Shown here: in pieces, positions 44,081 through 54,600 of the stretch
Layout of the letters: every line of letters starts with the position of its first letter
Position numbering within the stretch: position 1 is the first letter of the stretch
Source: Omphiscola glabra
Taxonomy: Eukaryota > Mollusca > Gastropoda > Lymnaeidae
DNA length: 64,000 bases
Assembly: GCA_964017045.1 (NCBI GenBank)
Contig: OZ024794.1
Coordinates: forward strand, 6,732,329 to 6,796,328
Direction of reading: 5' to 3'
The notes under the pieces: model-generated
Databases searched by the model: none
What the model saw: the letters and a program-made list of their open reading frames with translations, nothing else
What the model was told of the DNA's origin: nothing
Made by a program: the position numbers and the translations under genes

Positions 44081-47000
44081 CTGAAATAAATTGTTAACCA
44101 TTAACTTTATTAACTACAAATTATTCCTGTCTCCTTCTGGTGAAATTGTGTTCGCTAACTGGACCTGAGACTTATCCTAAACTTGAGAAGCCTCGTACTC
44201 GCACTAGAATTGTTAATTCAAATAATTTCGGCGATTTCTTTATAACACAAAAATATAAGAGAGTTACTTCTGTGCTCAGACGGCCTCAACATATTTTACA
44301 CATTTTAAGATGCTTTAAAGAGAGTTATAAAAAAACACAGTAAAAACCATAGCTTGCATACTTCTTGTTTTATATAAGGGTGAGTGTGTGTGGCTCGGGG
44401 GGTGGGGGCAAATTAGTTAGGGGTAAATAAGGAATTTTAAATTAAAACATCAATTTTAATAATTAAATTCTATAAAATTAGCTTGGAATAAGATTATAAA
44501 AAGATATTTAAAAAAAAAAAGACACAATGAGAAGTATGGGCTGTACTAATCACCTGGCGGATCAGCTGTTGGGAAGTTTTCATGTCTTGTTTCTGGAACT
44601 AAATAAATAAATTGTATAATAATTCTATAAATAAATATATTTTATTCAGATATTAACATAAATGAATATCTCATTGAAAATTTAAATAATAGTTTTTAAA
44701 GTATTATTCGTTTTAATAAAAAAAAATGTTTTCTACAGCATTCTCCGAAGATACAAAGTGACAATAAAAATGTCAACTTGATATTTCCAATAACATTGTA
44801 AAGATGACATTTTAGTAGAAATTTGGCTTAGTAAGTGTAATAAAGGACAAAGTCACAATAAAAACATGGACTAGCAAATGTATATTTCCTTGCTAAATAA
44901 TGTTTATATTATATTGCATTGAGTTTCTTACGATAGTTTGATTGTGAAGCTTGAATTAATGCAAAAGTCCTGGGATGTTTGCTCATCTTAGTCAGAGACA
45001 ACCCATATGTGATTCGTCCAACTGAGATGGTGTCTAACCCCATTGTGACTGGTCAACCTGTGATGGTGTCTAACCCCATTGTGACTGGTCAACCTGTGAT
45101 GGTGTCTAACCCCATTGTGACTGGTCAACCTGTGATTGTGTCTAACCCCATTGTGACTGGTCAAACGCTGATGGTGTCTAGCCGACATGTGACTTGTTAT
45201 TTTGCGATTGTGGTTCCTCTAAGTAAAGACAACTCCAAACTCGGCGTACTTGTAACTAATGTTCTCCATGGCTAAACCTAGTAATCCCTTACAGAAAACT
45301 ACTGAGGTTGAAAAAATTGAGTTCTAACATTGTGCAATCATATTCGGTTTAGGATTGTGATACAGCGATTAAAATCAAAATTGGAGAGGGGAAAAAACTA
45401 TGGAAACTTGTCCCAACTGACCAGGACTGTACGAGAGAATAAACGTCGTAGTTTCCAGGCAAAGTTATATCCGGGAAGGGAGGAGTTCATTTTGGCATTT
45501 AAGTATGGTTTATTTTGAGGCGGTAAACATCACTAAGGGAAATTATTTGTATCATGATTAAGTTAGAATAATGAGTTTTGTAGTTAGCTGTTAAATGTCG
45601 AGTGTCCCTTCAGACCCTGTGTGGAATTAGTTTAATTAAGTAAGTGTGTTGTTTTTCGTTTGTCAAGTCAAGATCGAAAGGGACAATCTATTCATCCGGT
45701 TAGGGGGAGGTTGGTGACGGTGAGTGTGTAGGTGACTTGTTAGTTCAATCCGTGCTCAGAATAGTCTTGTAACGCGGGCTGGGGACAGTTGTTGTAATCG
45801 GTGGTCTAAGGTTGCTTTTTAGTGTTAGCCTGCGTGTCTCGATTATCTTTATACTTTTGGCTTCATGATATTCAGCCCCTTTCTTCACAGCTGAACTCCA
45901 CTTGGCTCTGTCCTGGGCTGTCTGCACCAATTCAATAGGGTTGATGCTGAAGGCCTTTAATGTTGCTTTCAGTTAGTCTTTGTATCGGGTTTTTTTTTGA
46001 CCTTCTTGAGAGCCCTTGCTAGAGTGAGTTCACTATAGAATAGCTTTTTAGGAAGCCGGTGGACTTCCATACGGGCTACGCGTTTCGTCAAACGGAGATG
46101 AGACTGCATCAGTGTGGTTAGGTTGCTAGGTAGGTTCGTGCTAGCGAGTACCTCCGAATCAGGCACTTTCTCTTGGGACCTGATGCCGATGAGTTTCTTG
46201 TGGCATGTATTTTGAAAGTGGTTTTGTTTCTTGGTGTGGTGGTGGTATACAGTCCACGTTTCACATCCGTAGAGCAATTTCGAGAGGACTACTGTGCTAT
46301 ATTCCTTGACTTCGATTATCATCTGATACCTCTTCTTTCCCCAATAGTGCTGCGGAGTCTACCAAATATTGCACTTGCATTTGGGAGTTTGGTATTCATT
46401 TCGTCATACATGACGACAGATCTGGAGAGGATGATGCCCAAGTAGATATAAGTGTCCATCAAATTTAAAAGCTGTCCACTGATGATGATGCTGGGTTCTA
46501 CGCAGGGCTTACTGGGAGCTGGTAGATATATCACGTCAGTCTTCTTGGTTTTGATAAGGCCAAAGATGTTTCAGGTCTCAGAGAAGATATCAACGCTGTA
46601 TTTTATCACAGCTTCTGAGGCAGCGTTGAGGGCTAAATTTTCCGCAAACAGAAGCTCGTTGATGGTATTGTGCTGACCGTGTTTTAGCTTGAAGCCTACA
46701 AAGGTTGAAGACTGATCCTCGGTTGCGGAAACGAATTGGCATGCTCGTGGTGGCGACCTTGAACACATCAGACAGCATTGCATAATACATGATACTGATG
46801 AGTGTAGGAGCCAGGACACAGCCCTGCTTCACAATGTTTGTGACATGGAATGCTTGAGATGACTGACGTTGTCCTGCAACCGGGCAATCATGCAGCTGAC
46901 GGATGATGTTGGTGAATTTGTTTGGGCATCCGTACTTCTTCATGATTTTCCACAGGCCACCTCCATTAACCCTATCAAAAACCTTATTCAGGTCGATCAA

Positions 47001-48607
47001 TGTGGAAAATAGGTCCGTATTTTACTCCTAACACTTATCTTGGAGCTGCTTACAGAAAACACCATGTCGATAGTTCAGCTTTCTTTGCGAGGCTAGATAT
47101 AAGACAGAGATTTGGGGACACTCGGGGAGTGGAGATATAGCAGTTAAGATGGAACAGTCGAGGGAGATTAGGAGACGACTGTTGAACAGAGGAATAGTTA
47201 AGACGATACAGTTGAGCAGAGTAGAAACAATAAATCTTATGTATGAGACGATGAACTTATAGCTAAAGAAATAGCTGACAATTATTGAGGACTACAGAAG
47301 AGATTTTTACATATATTCTATTCTATTTTCTGTACACCTAGAGCTGGTGTTATTTGCATTTTTAAAAGTAAGTCTACTTTGTGCTTTTGCCTGTCTCAAC
47401 GCCTAGGTACCCCAACTATAAATCACAGAGATTATTGAAGAAAATCAAATTTCCACATCCAAGAAAAGCATCTTATGTACATACCTAAGAAGGTTGAAAT
47501 AGATGTTGAATCAGAAGCTGTTGTAGTGTCATCTGTAAATAAATTATATTTTGAATGAAAATGACCCCTAATGTGTTAATGTGCTTACAAGCAGAAAAAC
47601 AACAAAGACAATAAAGTGGAGATTATATTTACACATTACGTCATTTTCTTGTTACCACCTAAATAAACTTTTAAATAGATTATATAGATTCCATATTTTC
47701 GTTTTGAACTTATCAGAAGAAGCCACCATCTTATAATTTTTTTTAAAAACCCATCGATTTAAGTAATCTACTTAAGTACTGACTAGGCAGATGCTTTCCT
47801 AAAATAGCCTACAAGTAAATAACCGGTCGGAGCTGGGGTACGCTCTTCTAAATTAGCAATAACTAAAGAATGTTAAACACAGAGAAATAACAGGTGATTA
47901 GATAGGGCTTAGTTATTTATTACCGTCTAATAAAAATTTATATATTATCCAAATGCATATATTTTTTTCGCAGAAAAATGATGACCTAACCTCCGGTTGG
48001 CACGAACCTTGGCTACGCCACTGACAGGAATACCGATTTGATGGGGATGAAAGAAACTTTGAAGAGCAAAATGTTAAATCTTCTAAGACTTTAAGTGATT
48101 CACCTAATAGTCTGGCTTTTTATTAGCCACGTATTGTATGTAAAACCTTTAATTATAATTCTTAACAACATCTGTTACATAGGCGTCCTTATTTTACATT
48201 GTGAAGCGTGTGACGAACTCTGGGTGACCCTAAATTTGACAACGCAAAGGGGTGTGGCTTAATTACAAATTGTCTCCCTTGACCTTCATTACAAATAAAT
48301 ACAGTATATAGTCTTTAAATGTAGAAACTTTTAGAATATACGAGACGAGTCGAGGCACTATACAATTCCGCACCGAATTCTCTGAAACCGACTATATATA
48401 CGAATATCGACATAGAGGAGAGGGAGATGAACGGATTCGAGACAAAGATTTGTTTACTAATATTAACCGTGTGTGTCTATGTTTCTTATTCAAATCTGTA
48501 CCTTCTTCAATATTTTACATTTTTATAATGGTAGGTAAAAACCACTATGTTCTTTATATTTATTTCCTCTATAATGACAAGTTGATTTTCCATTGCTAAT
48601 GTTATTG

Positions 48608-48662
<55 letters not shown>

Positions 48663-51600
48663 TTGTGTTGTTTTGTTTTCTTATTCATAGAAGGTATTTT
48701 AAGTTTTTTAAGTACTCAAATTCATTTCACGCATGAATAAACTATTATTCGCAAACCGATTTATTGTTCATTTCCATAAAGTAAGTATGTCCGTTGGTGG
48801 GTATTGCTCATTCTGGGCACACTATTTAATAGTATGCCGTTCAGATAATTGATGACCCGGGACGAGTTTATGCCAAGTTGTGTATCAATATCAGGAATAT
48901 GACATGCATTTTCTAAATTTATTTCATGTTTACTACACAAATGCCGAATTGTACGTATGAAAAACAAATGAATGAAGAACATAAGCTCTGATTGCATGGC
49001 GGAATGTATCAGATGTTTACACGAGATAGAAGATTGAGAATTACTGTAAAAGGGCATTGGTAATATCTTTTTGTGAAGGTTCTGTCACAAACAGGGCCAC
49101 GTTCTTGGTGAACCCATGCAGAAGTCAATTCTAACATAAATAGACACACAGTCACATTAAGACAAATACAGACACTTTCAAAATGTCATAAATACAGACG
49201 TAGATTCAAAGTAAGACAAACACAGACACGCTTAAAGACACAGAAAATCACCTTTTATGACAATGAGTGTGGACAACCCATTATATTTGGTGACATCAGC
49301 ATGCCGTTCCGCAACTTCGAAATGACATTCGTATACACCCTGATGATCCATCCGTGCATGCTTTACTGTTATTATGCAGTTTGCTTGTAATGCCCTATCG
49401 GAATAGCTGCAGGATGTGTGACAATTCTCATCTTCTTGTATCTTAAGAAACAGGAAATATAAACAGGTTGTGTGACAATTTCATCTTCTTCTTTCTTAGG
49501 TAACATACAAAATAATATGTATATCTTGTAACGACACTTTATTTCTTTATGAGTCAGTCAAGATTTTTAAAATGATTTATCATTGGAATGCGATATCAAA
49601 TGGAACTAAAAAAAATATAGGTTTTTATTGTTTTTTAAAATTAATACCGTGTTATTTCCCTTTTGTTTTGGGAAATTAAAACGTTTTATCTTGATAACTT
49701 CATAAAATCAGCTAAATGTTCTGACCCTTACAATGAAATGACACTTAAAATGTTATGAAACTAAGAATGTTATAAAACTTTGAATGTTATGACACTTAGA
49801 ATGTTATGAAACTAAGAATGTTATAAAACTTTGAATGTTATGACACTTACAATGTTATGACCCTTACAATAAAATGAAACTTACAATGTTATGAAACTAA
49901 GAATGTTATAAAACTTTGAATGTCATGACACTTACAATGTTATGACCCTTACAATAAAATGAAACTTAGAATGTTATGAAACTAAGAATGTTATAAAACT
50001 TTGAATGTTATGACACTTACAATGTTATGAAACTAAGAATGTTATAAAACTTTGAATGTTATGACACTTACAATGTTATGAAACTAAGAATGTTATAAAA
50101 CTTTGAATGTTATGACACTTAGAATGTTATAAAAATAAGAATGTTATAAAACTTTGAATGTTATGACACTTACAATGTTATGACCCTTACAATAAAATGA
50201 AACTAAGAATGTTATAAAACTTTGAATGTTATGACACTTACAATGTTATGACCCTTACAATAAAATGAAACTTAGAATGTTATGACACTTACAATGTTAT
50301 GACCCTTACAATAAAATGAAACTAAGAATGTTATAAAACTTTGAATGTTATGACACTTAGAATGTTATGACCCTTACAATAAAATGAAACTAAGAATGTT
50401 ATAAAACTTTGAATGTTATGACACTTACAATGTTATGACCCTTACAATAAAATGAAACTAAGAATGTTATTAAACTAAGAATGTTATAAAACTTTGAATG
50501 TTATGACACTTAGAATGTTATGAAACTAAGAATGTTATAAAACTTTGAATGTTATGACACTTAGAATGTTATGAAACTAAGAATGTTATAAAACTTTGAA
50601 TGTCATGACACTTACAATGTTATGAAACTAAGAATGTTATAAAACTTTGAATGTCATGACACTTACAATGTTATGAAACTAAGAATGTTATAAAACTTTG
50701 AATGTTATGACACTTACAATGTTATGACCCTTACAATAAAATGAAACTTAGAATGTTATGAAACTAAGAATGTTATAAAACTTTGAATGTCATGACACTT
50801 ACAATGTTATGAAACTAAGAATGTTATAAAACTTTGAATGTTATGACACTTACAATGTTATGAAACTAAGAATGTTATAAAACTTTGAATGTTATGACAC
50901 TTAGAATGTTATGAAACTAAGAATGTTATAAAACTTTGAATGTTATGACACTTAGAATGTTATGAAACTAAGAATGTTATAAAACTTTGAATGTCATGAC
51001 ACTTACAATGTTATGAAACTAAGAATGTTATAAAACTTTGAATGTTATGACACTTAGAATGTTATGAAACTAAGAATGTTATAAAACTTTGAATGTTATG
51101 ACACTTACAATGTTATGACCCTTACAATAAAATGACACTTAGAATGTTATGAAACTAAGAATGTTATAAAACTTTGAATGTTATGACACTTACAATGTTA
51201 TGACGCTTAAAATTTTACAACAGGGAGAATTTTATGACGCTTATAATATTATGACACTAAGAATGGTATGACGCTTAAGAGTATTATGACCCTTAAAATG
51301 TTATGTCACTGAGAAATGTATGACAGTTACAATGTTATGACACTGTGGATGTTATGACGCTTCGAATGTTATGACACTAATAATTTTATAACATTTACAA
51401 TGTTATAACACTTAAATTGTTATGACTCTGAGAAATGTATGACAGTTAGAATGTTATGACACTAAAAATATTATGACGCTTAGAATGTTATGACAGTTAC
51501 AAAGTTATGACACTTAGAATGTTATGACACTAAGAATGTTATAACACTTACCATGTTATGACGCTGAGAAATTTATTGACACTTAGAATGTTATGACACT

Positions 51601-54600
51601 AAGAATCCTATGACGCTTAGAATGTTATGACACTTAGAATGTTATGACACTTAAAATGTTAAGAGACTTACAATATTATTAAATAGGGAAGAGGGAAAGA
51701 AAAGAGGAGAAGTAAGTCCACTGCAAAAGGTCGTGACGTGGAGGGGCGGAGCTAGGTTCAAACAGTGAATAGAGACATGACATTCATACCATGTGGGGAC
51801 AAGGTGTCATAGGTCAAAATAAGCTTGTGCTCCAAATTTACCCGGCTGGGTGTGTTGGTGCTGGCCACAATCACACATATTGAAAAGTCCGCCTTGCCCT
51901 GCTGGTCGGCTCTATTGAAGTGTTTGGAGACAGGACACTGTTTATCTTGTGTAATATTACGGAGGTGTTCAGTACACCGGTCAGAGAGTCTGCGTCCTGT
52001 CTCCCCAATGTATGACATCTGGCAGCGGGTGCAAACCATAGCGTAGATAACATTGCGGCTAGTGCAAAGGAAACTGCCGCGTATCTGAAAACTGCCCTTA
52101 GGGAAATGTATGTTTTGAGTCTGGAAGACAAAAGGGCAAGGTCCCGAAGTGGGAGGGGGCAGCATTAATACGACTGTGCACAAGGAGTTCTCTCAGATTT
52201 TTGTCCCGTCTAAAAAAATGAGAGGCGGGGAGGAGAAGATGTCTCATGTCTCTGTGTCTGCGAGTAATATAAAGCGGTTTTTAAGGAAAACACGTTTAGC
52301 TATAAGATTGTGTATGTGATAAGTGATGATAAGTTTGGTCCTGTCAACATTGTCGCTCAGACGACGCCTGAAGGCATCAGCACGGGTAATCTTCTTAACC
52401 CTTTGAAGGGCTGATGAAAGTACGGTCTCCGGGTAAGACCTACATCGGAAATAGTCTATCATCTCAAGTGCTTTGTCCCAAAAATCCTCCTCCGACAGAC
52501 AAAGTCGACGAAGACGAAGTAATTGAGAAAAAGGAATAGAGTCTTTACAGGATTTAGGGTGGTAGGAGGAGTAGAGTAGATAGCTGTGGCTGTCAGTAGG
52601 CTTAAAGTAGGCTGAGGTGAGTAGGCTGTCAATGTGAAGGGTGACTGTGATGTCCAAGAAGTTGACTGAGGTCTCAGAGATAAGAGATGTGAATTTAATG
52701 GAGGGTTGGAGGGAGCCTACAAAGTCAATGAAAAGGTCAAGTTCACTCCTTTCCATGGTGGTGACCCCTATACCGTCATCTATGTACCTTTTATAGAATT
52801 CGGGGAGACGTCCAGTATAGCTGCTTTCGACCATGTGTTCGAAATGTCCCATAAACAAGCATGCAAAGCTGGGTCCCATTTATGTCCCCATAGCAACACC
52901 ACTGATTTGGTCGAAGAACTGGTCACCAAACTCAAACGAATTGAGGGTAAGGACCAGTTCAGCCAATCGGAGGAGGATGTTAATCCTTGAAAAGTTCTCT
53001 GCCTTGCGGCTTCAAACCCATGGTTACAGTATAAATGAAAAACATCACTAACTTTAAAAATTCTGGCAACACCTTTTGCCAAGCTTTTTTAATCCACTTC
53101 ATATTCACTTATAACAAGAAAAAAAATCCAAGTATTACCTATAAGAAACATTTGTACTAAGGTAGGTCTTTTAAAAGCAAAGTTTCAATTTATAACTATT
53201 TTGTAAGCCATAATGATAACTGATAAAAGATTTATTTCATTTTAAGATTTTAAAAAAGGAATCTAATAAAACTGAGACTGAGACTACGCATTAGTCAGAT
53301 GAAATATACATTACGAATATATCGGACGTAACATAAACATAACAAAACATTGGATGTATCATAACCTACTAATGTAGGACGCTTATCAAAGTAATGCATT
53401 TCCAGGAGCTTGAAATGCCTGCCATTATTTTCCCGGCCAATATACATATATATAAAAGTCGCCTCCGGAACAGGTCCATTCACGTGAAGAGGACCGCACC
53501 TGATGGTAAACGATTCTCTTTCAAGCACTGAACTTTTGTCCACTACATTGTTACCACCAAAGACTTGGGCTTTGAGATAAACAAAAGAAAAATTTGAGTT
53601 TAATGTTTTGGTAGATATTAATTAACATGATTTAAAAGTCATTTTAGGTTGGTTTAATTATCATTATGTTATGTAACAAGTAGCCGGTTATTTTTTAAAT
53701 GCTGCTGTAGTTGTAGGCCTATATATAAAAACACTAACAAATTTTTAAAGTAATTCTACTTTTGTAAAGTTGTAAGACTTTGTAAAATAGTTCGTAGAGG
53801 CTGCGCGACTTTGTCAAATGATTTGTAGTTGATTAATGTCTAAGTCAAATAAGTAAGTGATTTTGTCAAATAATTCGTAGGAGATGAGTGACTTAGTCAA
53901 ATAATTCATTGCAGCTGAGTGACTTAGTCAAATAGTTAATGTGGCATGTGTGACTAAGCCAAGTAATTCGAAGGCGGTGCGAGGGTTAATTTGAAGAGAT
54001 AACACAGTAAATTCATTTGCATGTTTATTGCAGGAGTCACTCCCCTTATTGTTTTAAACTATCGGAAGCAGGGTTTTGACCCTATCGGAACCAGGGTTTT
54101 GACCCTATCGGAACCAGGGTTTTGACCCTGAAAACTAGGATATAAAACAATAAAAACACAAAAAATTGTCAAAAAATAAATACAATAAAGAAATAATGAA
54201 AATCCAACTTACAATCTCATAGAATCCACTTTTAAAAACTTTAGTGCAAGGTCCACCGAAAATAATATCCACAAAAATGAATATAATACAATGTCTGTCA
54301 TTCATTGTCTCGTTTCAAATATGGCGGACCAAATAAAATATGATAATCAAGCAACCAATGAAATTTTAAAATTATAATTAATCAACCAATAAAAATTTGC
54401 CATCGTAATATCAATTAATTAACATGTAACTCTATTAACAAACAAAAATATATCAATAAAATAAGAGAAGTGACTCCTGCAATAAACATGAAAATCAATT
54501 CACAGTTCTATCTCTCCAAATTAGCCAGTTAAACTTGTGTCGGCTAATATTGAAAGATATCCCCATGACGTCATTTGCGTGTTTTGTTATGTTGCTGTTT

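Larger units (their letters stand above)
51740..53080 (-). mobile_element. Penelope-like element remnant (RT plus GIY-YIG)
   Basis: The minus strand holds the C-terminal half of the RT and a complete GIY-YIG endonuclease. The RT part shows LRLAELVLTL-like and GVAMGT*MGPSFACLFMGH blocks, then YKRYIDDGIGV with the catalytic YxDD. A TAA replaces the usual basic codon after GVAMGT, and there are frame changes. The 5' part is missing, and the 3' end stops shortly before the minisatellite at 51680. It lies in intron 2 of the Ig gene. Confidence 0.88.

Noticed and set aside
48761..49057. 98-codon minus frame as an extra Ig-gene exon
   Set aside because: The gene model is complete and in phase without it, and no splice sites border it; left as unrecognised.
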